Notes: generated from the sequence alone by a model not told the origin. 30,542 nt of DNA from Oscillospiraceae bacterium (GCA_003453215.1 DMMB01000004.1:33890-64431), one strand, 5' to 3'. Numbered from the stretch's first letter, positions 8,223-15,990 are shown. Numbers and translations are program-made.

Positions 8223-8252
8223 ATGACGTACAGAATAAAGTCTGTACGTCAT
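8223..8252. promoter_or_regulatory. 28-bp palindromic operator candidate upstream of putP
   Basis: TGACGTACAGA (8224-8234) and TCTGTACGTCA (8241-8251) are perfect inverted copies around a 6-base centre, and one more A-T pair extends them to 8223/8252. The site ends 7 bases before the -35 element of the putP promoter. A partial copy, TACGTC, recurs at 8261-8266. Length and symmetry fit a dimeric regulator such as the adjacent TetR protein. Confidence 0.6.
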
Positions 8253-8258
8253 TCTGTA

Positions 8259-8287
8259 TTTACGTCTACTATTTTGTGTGGTATACT
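8259..8287 (+). promoter_or_regulatory. putP promoter
   Basis: An extended -10, TGG-TATACT (8279-8287), is preceded at 17 bp by the weak -35 TTTACG (8259-8264). The expected transcript starts near 8294 and leads into an AAAGGAGAG ribosome-binding site. Confidence 0.6.
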
Positions 8288-8328
8288 CCGTTCATTATCT
8301 GAGGTAAATCCAAAGGAGAGACGGAAAA

Positions 8329-9879
8329 ATGGAAGGTTCCAAACTGACAATTTTGATTACGATTGTACTGTACCTGCTGGCCATGGTGTTGGTGGGCGTG
8401 TACTTTGGCAAAAAAGGCAGCGGAAAAAGCAGCGATGACTTTTACCTGGGCGGACGCAAGATGGGCCCGTTGGTAACGGCCATGAGCGCCGAGGCCAGCG
8501 ATATGAGCAGTTACCTGCTGATGGGTCTGCCGGGTCTTGCCTATCTGTGCGGCCTGCCGGAAGTTTCCTGGACCTGCATCGGTCTGGCGGTGGGCACCTA
8601 CCTCAACTGGCTTATTGTGGCGCGGCGGCTGCGGCGCTATTCGGCTCACATCGGCGCTATCACTGTCCCGGATTATTTTTCCCGGCGGTATGGCGATAAA
8701 AAACACCTGCTTTCCTGCGTTGCGGCAGCCGTCATTCTGGTATTCTTTATCCCCTATACGGCTTCCGGGTTTAAAGCCATTGGCACACTGTTCAACAGCC
8801 TGTTTGGCGTGGATTACCACACCGCCATGATTGTTGGCGCGATTGTCATCATCGGTTATACAGTGTTGGGCGGCTTTATGGCGGTTTCTTTCACCGATTT
8901 GATTCAGTCCATTTTTATGACCATTGCGCTGATAGTAGTGGTGGTATTTGGAATTAAGCAGGCGGGCGGCGTGGATACCGTTATTGCCAATGCCGAAGCC
9001 CTGCCCGGCTACCTGAGCATGACGAAAGGCTATGATGTAACCACCGGCGGTGCAGCCTCCTTTGGGGGACTCAGCATTATTTCCACGCTGGCGTGGGGCT
9101 TGGGCTACTTTGGTATGCCGCACATCCTGCTGCGCTTTATGGCCATCAAGGAGGAGAAGAAGCTCAACGATTCCCGGCGGATTGCCTCCATTTGGGTTGT
9201 TATTTCTATGTTTATTGCCGTTTCCATTGGTGTGATTGGTTACAGCGTTTCCGTTGCCGGCAAAATTCCTTTCCTGACCAACAGCAGCGATGCGGAAACC
9301 ATTATCATCAAGCTGGCGGATCTGATGAGTCAGCATGGTACTTTGCTGGCGATTGTGGCGGGCGTCATCCTTTCCGGTATTCTGGCGGCTACCATGTCCA
9401 CGGCGGATAGCCAGCTGCTCACGGCAGCTTCCAGCGTTTCGCAGGATCTTTCTCAGAACGTATTTGGGATCAAGCTCAGCAGCAAAACCGAGATGATTGT
9501 GGCACGTGCAACGGTATTGGTCATTGCCGCCATTGGCATTATTTTGGCTTGGGATCCCAATAGCTCAGTATTCGAGGTGGTTTCCTTTGCCTGGGCAGGC
9601 TTTGGCGCAGCATTCGGCCCGGTGGTTCTGTTCTCGCTGTTCTGGAAGCGCTCCAATAAGTGGGGTGCTTTGGCGGGGATGCTTACCGGCGGCGTAATGG
9701 TCTTTGTGTGGAAATACCTCATTGCCCCCTTGGGCGGCGCCTTGGCGATTTATGAGCTGCTGCCGGCCTTTATTGCGGCAAGCATTGCCCTGGTGATTGT
9801 ATCACTGGCAACAGCGGCCCCCGAAAAAGAAATTGTGGAAACCTACGAAAGCGTTTGCGCCAAAAAGGTAAAAGCATAA
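8329..9879 (+). CDS. putP: Sodium/proline (solute:sodium) symporter
   Basis: This 516-residue inner-membrane protein of the SSS family is predicted to import proline, or a related solute, with sodium. Helix 1 is ILITIVLYLLAMVLVGVYF. The signature region KSSDDFYLGGRKMGPLVTAMSAEASDMSSYLLMGLPG at residues 25-61 is characteristic of PutP, and about 12-13 hydrophobic segments follow. The motif GFMAVSFTDLIQS and the later ATMSTADSQLLTAASSVSQDL contain sodium-site serine/threonine residues. The ATG follows AAAGGAGAG. Substrate specificity is assigned by overall PutP resemblance, so proline is likely but not proven. It is a single transcription unit between its own promoter and a terminator. Confidence 0.92.
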   Translation: MEGSKLTILITIVLYLLAMVLVGVYFGKKGSGKSSDDFYLGGRKMGPLVTAMSAEASDMSSYLLMGLPGLAYLCGLPEVSWTCIGLAVGTYLNWLIVARRLRRYSAHIGAITVPDYFSRRYGDKKHLLSCVAAAVILVFFIPYTASGFKAIGTLFNSLFGVDYHTAMIVGAIVIIGYTVLGGFMAVSFTDLIQSIFMTIALIVVVVFGIKQAGGVDTVIANAEALPGYLSMTKGYDVTTGGAASFGGLSIISTLAWGLGYFGMPHILLRFMAIKEEKKLNDSRRIASIWVVISMFIAVSIGVIGYSVSVAGKIPFLTNSSDAETIIIKLADLMSQHGTLLAIVAGVILSGILAATMSTADSQLLTAASSVSQDLSQNVFGIKLSSKTEMIVARATVLVIAAIGIILAWDPNSSVFEVVSFAWAGFGAAFGPVVLFSLFWKRSNKWGALAGMLTGGVMVFVWKYLIAPLGGALAIYELLPAFIAASIALVIVSLATAAPEKEIVETYESVCAKKVKA

Positions 9880-9898
9880 TCCGACTTTATCGGAAAAG

Positions 9899-9937
9899 AA
9901 AGCACTGGTATCTGGACAAGATGTCGGTGCTTTTTTT
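9899..9937 (+). terminator. Terminator after putP
   Basis: AAAGCAC (9899-9905) pairs with GTGC plus TTT (9927-9933), with an inner ATCT/AGAT helix, and runs into seven T residues (9931-9937). Confidence 0.8.
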
Positions 9938-10245
9938 GTTATGCAGAGAGCCGGGGGAGAAGCTCCGCCGCAAATGCGATATTCTGCGGTGCAACAAAGG
10001 AAATCGCGATAGGGTGTACCTTGGCGAATAGTAGCGTCTCTGCAGCAGGAAGAAAAATAAAAAAACCGAAAATTTTTGTCAAAAAATCTACTTATTATGA
10101 AATAGATTGGTTGAAATGCCAAGAAATAAAGAGTACAATAATAAATTGTGGAAGTATGATTAAAATCTTTAATTCCTACAGAATAAAAAACTTTGGAGAG
10201 GGCACCGAGTGCCCGATTTTACCGATAAAAAGGAGCTTTCTCCCA
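9938..10245 (+). promoter_or_regulatory. Gene-free stretch with the histidine-kinase promoter and leader
   Basis: No convincing gene is seen between the putP terminator and the kinase start. A promoter is visible: TTGAAA (10111-10116), 17 bp, TACAAT (10134-10139). The roughly 100-base leader contains a compact hairpin, GGGCAC-CGA-GTGCCC (10200-10214), just upstream of the ribosome-binding site AGGAG (10231-10235). A reading frame runs through from 10021, but its composition is AT-rich leader sequence with no ribosome-binding site, so it is not taken as coding. No known riboswitch consensus was recognised. Confidence 0.6.
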
Positions 10246-11958
10246 ATGGATCACTTTGCGGATTTTCTAACGTTATTAGGCCAGCATTATGTGCTGGTGC
10301 TGGTGGGCTGCGTGGAACTGATTGCGGCGGTTGTGCTGGTGGGTATTTTGCCCCGACGCCAAAAGAGCCGGGCGGCGAGGGCTGCAGATGCCACCGGTAC
10401 GGAACAGCTGATGATGCGGGAGCTTTCCCGACAGGAGGATGAAGTATGCCTAGCGGTGCGCCGCAGTGACCTGCTGCCGGTAAAGGCGGTGGGCAATCTG
10501 GAAGGCCTGCTGGGCGTCACGCTGCAGCGTCTCCAGGAGGATATGGCAAGCCTGCAAAGCCATATGAAGCACCGGGAGGAAGGCATTAAATTCTGGAATG
10601 CGTACCGGGAATGGGATGGAGAAAAGCCCCTGAATACCCAGCTGGAAATGGGAAACGGAGAATGGCTGGAGGTGGCGGTTCATCGCAGCGATGATCTGGA
10701 GATGGACTTGCTTTTGTTCCGCCGGATTACCGAAGAACACCGCAGGGAAGAAGAATACCTGCGTCAGCTGCGTCATGCCGAAGAAGCCAGTCAGTTCAAA
10801 ACCAGCTTTCTGTTCCGGATGTCGCATGAAATCCGTACCCCTATGAATGGCATTACCGGTATGTTGAAGCTGGCGGAGGATAAGCTTTCCGAAGATCACC
10901 CGGCCATGCAATACTTGGAGAAAGCGGATGAATTGAGCGAGCACCTGCTTAGTCTTATTAATGATATTCTGGATATGTCCCGCATTGAAGCCGGTAAGGT
11001 AGAGCTGGAAGCGAGCGTATTCAGCCTGCGGGCGTTTGGCAGCAAGCTTTACGATATGTTCAGTAAAACGCTGGATAATAAGGGCGTTTATTATGCGGTG
11101 AACTTTGAAGGTCTGACGGTGGATTGGGTGGTAGGCGATGAGCTGCGCATTGGCCAGGTTATCATCAATTTCCTTTCCAACGCTGTTAAATTTACCAGTG
11201 AGGGCGAAGTCATCGTCACTTTCCGCGAAATGATCCTGCGGGATGGCAAGCTGGATTTGATGATTCGTGTGCATGATACCGGCATCGGGATGGATTCGGA
11301 ATTCATCAGCCGCATTTTCCGGCCCTTTGAGCAGGAGGATGCCAGCACCACCCGCCGCTTTGGCGGTACCGGTTTGGGCATGGCCATTTCCGATCAGCTG
11401 GTTAAACTGATGGGCGGACAGATTGTAGTGGAAAGCACCAAGGGAAAAGGTTCCGATTTCTCAGTGATTCTTTCTCTGCCGGTGGCGACGGAGCAGCAGG
11501 TGGCATCCTGCAAGGCAGAATCGCCAGAGGAACAGGACTCTCCGCTGCCGGCAGCAGAAAACCTGCCCTGCCGCATCCTGATGGCGGAAGATAACGCCGT
11601 AAACGCCATGATCTCAGTGGAGATTTTGGGCCAGAGCGGTATAACGATTGATGTAGCGGAAAACGGAAAGCTGGCGGTGGAACGCTTTGCTGCCGAGCCG
11701 GCCGGCACCTACGATCTTATTTTGATGGATGTACAGATGCCGGTGATGGATGGCCGTACGGCAGCTAAGGCAATTCGGGCACTGAACCGAGCAGATGCCA
11801 AGGAAATTCCCATTTATGCCGTTTCGGCCGATGCCTTTGTGGAAGATGAGCGCCTTTCCCGCGAGAGCGGCATGAACGGACATTTGACCAAACCGATTGA
11901 TTATGATAATTTGCTGCGCATCATTCAGCACATTCTCAAAAAGAAGGAGAAAAAATAA
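10246..11958 (+). CDS. Membrane-anchored hybrid sensor histidine kinase with receiver domain
   Basis: The 570-residue protein has one N-terminal membrane helix (about residues 13-35, YVLVLVGCVELIAAVVLVGI). A cytoplasmic PAS-sized region and a coiled linker follow, then the HisKA domain with phospho-acceptor H194 in MSHEIRTPMNGI. The HATPase domain has its N box in FLSNAVKFT and G boxes DTGIGM and GGTGLGMAI. A C-terminal receiver domain has the acidic pair in MAEDN and phospho-acceptor D495 in LILMDVQMPVMDG. No output domain or separate regulator is adjacent. The start is ATG 10246, 10 bases after AGGAG, not the earlier open frame. The stop overlaps the next gene (TAATG), so the damaged exported protein was probably its co-expressed partner. 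Confidence 0.93.
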   Translation: MDHFADFLTLLGQHYVLVLVGCVELIAAVVLVGILPRRQKSRAARAADATGTEQLMMRELSRQEDEVCLAVRRSDLLPVKAVGNLEGLLGVTLQRLQEDMASLQSHMKHREEGIKFWNAYREWDGEKPLNTQLEMGNGEWLEVAVHRSDDLEMDLLLFRRITEEHRREEEYLRQLRHAEEASQFKTSFLFRMSHEIRTPMNGITGMLKLAEDKLSEDHPAMQYLEKADELSEHLLSLINDILDMSRIEAGKVELEASVFSLRAFGSKLYDMFSKTLDNKGVYYAVNFEGLTVDWVVGDELRIGQVIINFLSNAVKFTSEGEVIVTFREMILRDGKLDLMIRVHDTGIGMDSEFISRIFRPFEQEDASTTRRFGGTGLGMAISDQLVKLMGGQIVVESTKGKGSDFSVILSLPVATEQQVASCKAESPEEQDSPLPAAENLPCRILMAEDNAVNAMISVEILGQSGITIDVAENGKLAVERFAAEPAGTYDLILMDVQMPVMDGRTAAKAIRALNRADAKEIPIYAVSADAFVEDERLSRESGMNGHLTKPIDYDNLLRIIQHILKKKEKK

Positions 11959-13447
11959 TGAAGCTACCTTTGCGGATTCTTACTGCTGGTTTGGCGGCAA
12001 CGGCTATTACCGTGGGCGCCGTCCGCATTGTGCAGGATTACCGTTCGGGGCAGGGGTTTAATCCCATTGCTTCCGACCGGGAGATGCAAAATAACCAGGT
12101 GCTATTTCCGGATAGCGATTCCACTTCCGGCACCAGAGACCAAGACAGCAGCGATGAAAACTCCTTTTGGGAGAGAGAAAACGCCGAAAATGAGACCTCC
12201 TACGAAGGAACCAATGCCGGATACCTGTTTGGCCAGGATCAGCTGCCGGACGGAATTACCACCGGCGACCTGGCGCAGGATGGCAGTGACAATAACGGGG
12301 TGACCGGCGATAATATCTACGATATTGTGGATGGCGGCAGCGGCGGAGATATTATTCTGCCGGACAACGGCAATGGTAAACCGAAGCCCAATCCAACCGA
12401 ACCAACGCCCGGCTACGGCTCATCTTCCAAAGATGAGCTGAACAGTAACCATGTGCCCCCAGCTTTGCCGGCAGCAACGGCGATGAGCACTTTGGGAGCA
12501 CGACGGCGGATATTCTTAAAAAATTCAATAATTACGAAGTGCGCTTTTCCAAGGCGTACTCGCCAAATCTTTATGCGGGGGAAGCCCTGTATCGCAGCCA
12601 AACCGGTGTAGATCAGGCCGTCATTTTCCAGAGCTTAGAGGCCTTTGTATGGGATATGGAAAATGACCTGAATTACTACTGGACGCTGGATGACCTGTAC
12701 ACCGGCGGCAAGGAAGAATCGCAGTGCTATGTCCGGATTGACGGCGTCTCCTTTGGCTACTTTGGGGAAGAGATTATCACAGAATTTCCGGTGGACATTC
12801 CGGAAGATGAATACTACATCAAAATTTATATTTCCTATCGGCTGTCTCTCAGCGATGACTGGACAGAATATGAGGTGGAGGATCCCTGGTTCGGTCCTAC
12901 GGCCGGTGTTTCCTACGAACTGATGAGCAGTCGCGTGGTTGTGCTGAAGAGTGTTCTGCAATCGGCGGGCCAGGTGATTCAAAGACAGGATATTCTGAAT
13001 CTGTACAATCAGTACACCGATGACTGGTCCGGCCCCTGAACCTGCTGCAGTATCAGGAGGGCTATCTGGGCAAGCAGGGAACCCGCCTTACGCAGCTGTT
13101 CCCCGGCTGGAAAGAGAATGGCGAACTGGTGCCGTTTATGTACGAAGCGGTTGCAGGCCGTCATGTGCTGGAACCGGCAAGCCGTGTGGCGCTGGACAGT
13201 AACTATCAGGTAGAAATGGAAACCTACTGGATGTCGCCGGATTACTCCATATCCGATCTGAACCAGTGGTTCAGCGGAAATGCCTGGCCCGGCGAAAGCC
13301 TGTACAGCGCCGACAGTAAGCGGGTATTGATGCAGACTTTGACCGCCTACCTGGGCAAAGATAAGGTAAATGATTTTCTTGAACGCCTTGTTGTGCCGCA
13401 GTATGTCCAGGCAGTGCAGTTCAATTATTATCGCGGCCTTACCGTAG
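11958..13447 (+). pseudogene. Exported/membrane-anchored protein gene, two frameshifts and 3' truncation
   Basis: The start ATG overlaps the kinase stop. Residues 1-25 (MKLPLRILTAGLAATAITVG) look like a signal anchor. An Asp/Gly/Asn/Pro-rich linker with KPKPNPTEPTPGYGSSSK follows, then a folded aromatic-rich domain. The frame is broken twice, each time repaired by restoring one C. At CCCCC (12456-12460) the frame resumes as SFAGSNGDEHFGSTTADILKK. At CCCC before 13037 the frame runs from DDWSGP into LNLLQYQEGYLG. The last native residues are about YYRGLTVD at 13447, where unrelated DUF1273 sequence starts. No family was recognised. Other genes around it are intact, which argues for real decay, but homopolymer sequencing error is possible. 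Confidence 0.7.
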
Positions 13448-13900
13448 ATTACTGGTCACCGCCCTGAAAAGCTGACGCGGCACGAAAAATCCATCACGAA
13501 GGATCTGGAAATAGAAATCCGCCAGGCTGTTGCTGACGGTCTGAATGTCTTTATAACGGGAATGGCAAGAGGAGTGGACATCTGGGCAGCCCAAATCGTG
13601 CTGATGCTCCGTGACGAGGGCTACAATGTCAAACTGATGTGTGCTTGCCCCTATGAGGGCTTTGAGCGTGGTTGGAGCCAAGAATGGCAGAAAGCATACC
13701 GAGAGATACTGGCGGCAGCAGACTTCGTGAAATATGTCTGTGAAGGCTACAGCCGAGCCTGTTTCCAAATCCGAAACGAATGGATGGTCAATCATTCCGC
13801 CAGGGTTATTGCCGTTTTCAACGGAGAGAAAAGCGGAACTAAAAATACGATAGATTATGCAACCCGGCAGAATGTACCAGTGCAATTTATTAAGGGGTGA
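13448..13900 (+). pseudogene. DUF1273 (SLOG/YpsA-like) gene lacking its start codon
   Basis: The frame opens directly after TAG (13445-13447) with ITGHRPEKLTRHE. TGHRPEKL is the near-N-terminal signature of the DUF1273/YpsA family, so only a handful of N-terminal residues plus the start codon and ribosome-binding site are missing. The rest looks complete: a Rossmann-like SLOG fold with VFITGMARGVDIWAAQIV, then CACPYEGFERGW, then FQIRNEWMVNHSARVIAVFNG and SGTKNTIDYA, ending FIKG. SLOG proteins are thought to bind nucleotide-type ligands, and DUF1273 genes are frequent cargo of conjugative elements. The first internal ATG (13562) would delete the signature, so the gene is probably dead or relies on a non-standard start. 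Confidence 0.8.
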
Positions 13901-13904
13901 GTTG

Positions 13905-14439
13905 ATGAGAAGAATTATCCTCGTTTTCATGATGGTGGCACTGCTGTCATCTTTGGTGGCTTGTTCTGACATCAGCGCCCCAGAGCCGGATCACTGCAGC
14001 ATATGTGATTTCATTCCCAGCCATGCACCGTGCTTGGTTAACCTCAACACTGGCGAGGTTGGAGAGATTGCGCTCTACGAACCGCACCTTGGTGGGCGAA
14101 ATCGCAGAGGAGCAGCGAGGCGGTTATTTTAGCTTTATATCTGTTGCCGGTCTCCAGGGCTATTTGGATGCTTGTGTGCCGGAAGCCCATGTCACAGTCG
14201 CGGATGGAATCGAAAAGTACGAGGAGAAGTATTTCTGTAGTTCCTGCCGTGAACTGCTGAAGGCATACTCTCATTGTGGCTTTGTCCTGGAAGATTTGAG
14301 AGATCCGGAAACTCCTACGGTCTATCCAGTTGAGGTCGGTATGGAGTTCGAGGTTCGGTGCTACACGGTTGTAATAACCGAAACAGACATAGGTGAGTTG
14401 GATATATCCGTTGTCGGCACCATTCCGACAGATGAGTAA
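13905..14439 (+). pseudogene. Small lipoprotein gene with a single frameshift
   Basis: The start ATG follows AAGGGGTGA, which contains the DUF1273 stop, so the two were coupled. The N-terminus MRRIILVFMMVALLSSLVACS is a lipoprotein signal with lipobox LVAC. The mature part has paired cysteines (CSICDF and YFCSSCREL), suggesting a small metal- or disulfide-bonded domain. After ALYEPH the frame breaks near 14085-14095. Removing one G from GGTGGG restores LVGEIAEEQ and the rest of the protein to 14439. The function is unknown. It is probably mobile-element cargo together with the DUF1273 gene. Lgt, encoded at 17392, would be the enzyme lipidating such proteins. Confidence 0.7.
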
Positions 14440-14450
14440 GAACCCACTCT

Positions 14451-14592
14451 GAAACTTTTCCTATCACAATGAAACTTTTATAGCCACGCTGAAACTATTC
14501 CTCGGAGCAAAGTTTCAGCGTGGCTTTTTATCGGCGTGAAATATACCTTCTGACACATCGAAAAACTGTGTTGTGCTACTCACAATGAAACT
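14451..14592. repeat. GAAACT repeats, three with exact 20-bp period
   Basis: GAAACT occurs at 14451, 14471 and 14491, exactly 20 bp apart, with an inverted copy AGTTTC at 14511. CACAATGAAACT occurs at 14465-14476 (as TCACAATGAAACT) and again at 14581-14592. The third direct copy and the inverted copy form the arms of a terminator-like hairpin. Confidence 0.6.
14482..14529 (+). terminator. Strong terminator after the lipoprotein pseudogene
   Basis: AGCCACGCTGAAACT (14482-14496) and AGTTTCAGCGTGGCT (14511-14525) form a perfect 15-bp stem with a 14-base loop, followed by TTTTT. Confidence 0.85.
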
Positions 14593-14639
14593 ACTCCCAA
14601 GAGCAGAAGCACCGAAAACCTTTGTGGCACAAGCATTTA

Positions 14640-14696
14640 TGCAAAAAGAAAAAGCACGATAGTTTCAGATACCTTCGTATCAAAACTATCGTGCTT
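14640..14696 (-). terminator. Terminator downstream of tRNA-Pro
   Basis: On the minus strand AAGCACGATAGTTT (14696 leftward) pairs with AAACTATCGTGCTT, and a T-rich tail (TTTCTTTTT) follows. It sits immediately after the tRNA 3' CCA. Confidence 0.85.
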
Positions 14697-14699
14697 ATT

Positions 14700-14775
14700 T
14701 GGTCTGAGTGACTAGACTCGAACTAGCGGCCTCTACCACCCCAAGGTAGCGCGCTACCACCTGCGCCACACCCAG
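14700..14775 (-). tRNA. tRNA-Pro(GGG)
   Basis: The 76-base cloverleaf reads on the minus strand. The acceptor arms CTGGGTG and CACTCAG pair (one G-T), and A plus an encoded CCA end the molecule. The D arm contains GGTGGTAGC, and the T arm contains GTTCGAGTC. The anticodon stem CTACC/GGTAG holds the loop TTGGGGT, giving anticodon GGG for proline CCC codons. A TATAAT lies upstream on the minus strand at 14812-14807. Confidence 0.95.
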
Positions 14776-14876
14776 ATTTATAAGCCGAAACTTTCGTTTC
14801 AGCTTGATTATAATATCATACACCCGGCAAAAAATCAAGCCCTTTTTGCAGAAAAAACGGAAAAAGTTTTCTCCCA

Positions 14877-15320
14877 TTATTCTTCGGTCACTTTGGCATT
14901 CTCAATCAGCATCCGCATACGTGGCACACAGCTTTTCCAGTACAGCTTGCTGGTTTCATCCCACTGGTTCCAGGCGGCAGGGCCAACACAGCTGATGACC
15001 TCATTGAGGGTGCGGAAATCCTCATAGATGGAACGGGGAAGCAGAAACTTTCCATCTTCATCGGTTGGGATGCGGTTGATCCGTTCGATATACCCCAGAC
15101 AATCGCTGAATTGTTCGGTAAGATCCCCAAGCAGAGCGGCCCAGCTTATGACCTGCGGAACTTCTAAGGTGTTGGTATAGCTGGCAATACGGGTGGCCTG
15201 ATTTTGGGCGACTTTGGAACAATATTTGCGGAGAGCCGGCAGCAGTTCATCAAACTGAAAATCATTGGTGGTTTTGCCGGTGGGCACTTTTACGATATAT
15301 TTTTTTCCGTTTTGCATCAT
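14877..15320 (-). CDS. Conserved-looking hypothetical protein, 147 residues
   Basis: I do not recognise this family. The protein is soluble-looking, with no signal or membrane segment. It begins MMQNGKKYIVKVPTGKTTNDFQ and has Trp/Tyr-rich helical stretches (PAAWNQWDETSKLYWKS) and an acidic C-terminus. ATG 15320 is chosen because AAAGGA on the minus strand lies 10 bases upstream; the in-frame ATG at 15329 would sit almost on that site, and ATG 15317 is also possible. It is transcribed divergently from the DUF5662-like gene through a symmetric promoter. Good promoter and ribosome-binding site make it a real gene. Confidence 0.7.
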   Translation of the reverse strand: MMQNGKKYIVKVPTGKTTNDFQFDELLPALRKYCSKVAQNQATRIASYTNTLEVPQVISWAALLGDLTEQFSDCLGYIERINRIPTDEDGKFLLPRSIYEDFRTLNEVISCVGPAAWNQWDETSKLYWKSCVPRMRMLIENAKVTEE

Positions 15321-15356
15321 GGAAAGCATTTCCTTTCATTAACATATGTATTTTTT

Positions 15357-15408
15357 ATTATAGCGGGTCAGAAAGGGGTTTGCAATCCTTTGAGGCGGGA
15401 TTTATAAT
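15357..15408. promoter_or_regulatory. Symmetric divergent promoter pair sharing one palindromic -35 hexamer
   Basis: TTGCAA (15380-15385) equals its own reverse complement. Rightward it is 17 bp from TATAAT (15403-15408), driving the gene at 15442. Leftward it is also 17 bp from TATAAT on the minus strand (15362-15357), driving the gene that ends at 14877. Both -10 boxes are perfect consensus. Confidence 0.8.
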
Positions 15409-15441
15409 ATACCTGTAAAAGAGAAAAAGGAGCGCGCACCT

Positions 15442-15987
15442 GTGCATATCATTAAGCATTTTAGAACCATCACCCATCACCGACATCTGGTATGCCAATA
15501 CTGCTTTAAGGTAGGGCTGTACTGGCGGGGGTTGACCCATGATCTTTCCAAATATTCCCCAACGGAATTTTGGCGCGGAGCGAAGTATTACCAGGGAACC
15601 TTTAGCCCTACACAGCAGGAGCGGCGGGAAAACGGTTATTCACTGGCGTGGATGCACCACAAGGGACGGAACCGGCATCACTTTGAATACTGGACCGATG
15701 TAAGCCCGGTGACTCACCAATATGAGCCACTGGAAATGCCAACGGAATTTTTTGTAGAGATGTGCATGGATCGCATTGCTGCCAGCCGAACCTACCTGGG
15801 AAAAGAGTACCACAATGGAGCGCCGCTGGAATATTTGCAGCGGGCAGGAGACAACCGTTGGATGCACCCGGTAACGGCCCGAAAACTGAATTTTATTCTG
15901 ACCATGTTGCGGGATAAGGGGGAAGAGGAGACCTTTCGATTTATTCGGGAGGTCGTGCTGCGTGGGGTGCCCTTTGCCGAAGAATAA
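15442..15987 (+). CDS. DUF5662-family protein
   Basis: The 181-residue protein has a histidine-rich start (HIIKHFRTITHHRHLVCQYCFKVGL), then RGLTHDLSKYSPTEFWRGAKYYQG, and then MHHKGRNRHHFEYWTD. The HD and HHKxxNxHHxE patterns look like metal-ligand motifs. I assign it to DUF5662 from these conserved blocks, whose function is unknown; HD-type hydrolase chemistry is conceivable but unproven. The start is GTG 15442, 9 bases after AAGGAG. It is a single gene between the symmetric promoter and a bidirectional terminator. Confidence 0.8.
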   Translation: MHIIKHFRTITHHRHLVCQYCFKVGLYWRGLTHDLSKYSPTEFWRGAKYYQGTFSPTQQERRENGYSLAWMHHKGRNRHHFEYWTDVSPVTHQYEPLEMPTEFFVEMCMDRIAASRTYLGKEYHNGAPLEYLQRAGDNRWMHPVTARKLNFILTMLRDKGEEETFRFIREVVLRGVPFAEE

Positions 15988-15990
15988 TAA

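Noticed and set aside
8269..9336. A 355-codon minus-strand open frame opposite putP
   Set aside because: His/Asn-rich antisense translation of the putP membrane helices, not a protein-like sequence.
9940..10060. Possible riboswitch upstream of the kinase
   Set aside because: I compared it by eye with c-di-GMP, guanidine, ZTP, fluoride, SAM and purine consensus cores and found no match; it also lies upstream of the identified promoter.
10021..10245. N-terminal extension of the histidine kinase frame to 10021
   Set aside because: The stretch is AT-rich, contains a promoter (10111-10139), has no ribosome-binding site, and the ATG at 10246 has a proper one.
12456..13040. Programmed frameshifting in the exported-protein gene
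   Set aside because: The breaks lack slippery heptamers with downstream structure and are simple one-base losses in C runs.
14451..14592. CRISPR array
   Set aside because: Repeats are only 6 to 12 bases with 20-bp period and no spacers of constant size; no cas genes are nearby.
13448..14775. Complete integrated element using tRNA-Pro as attachment site
   Set aside because: The scar near 13448 shows only TGGTC in common with the tRNA 3' end, too short for an att repeat, and no integrase is present.
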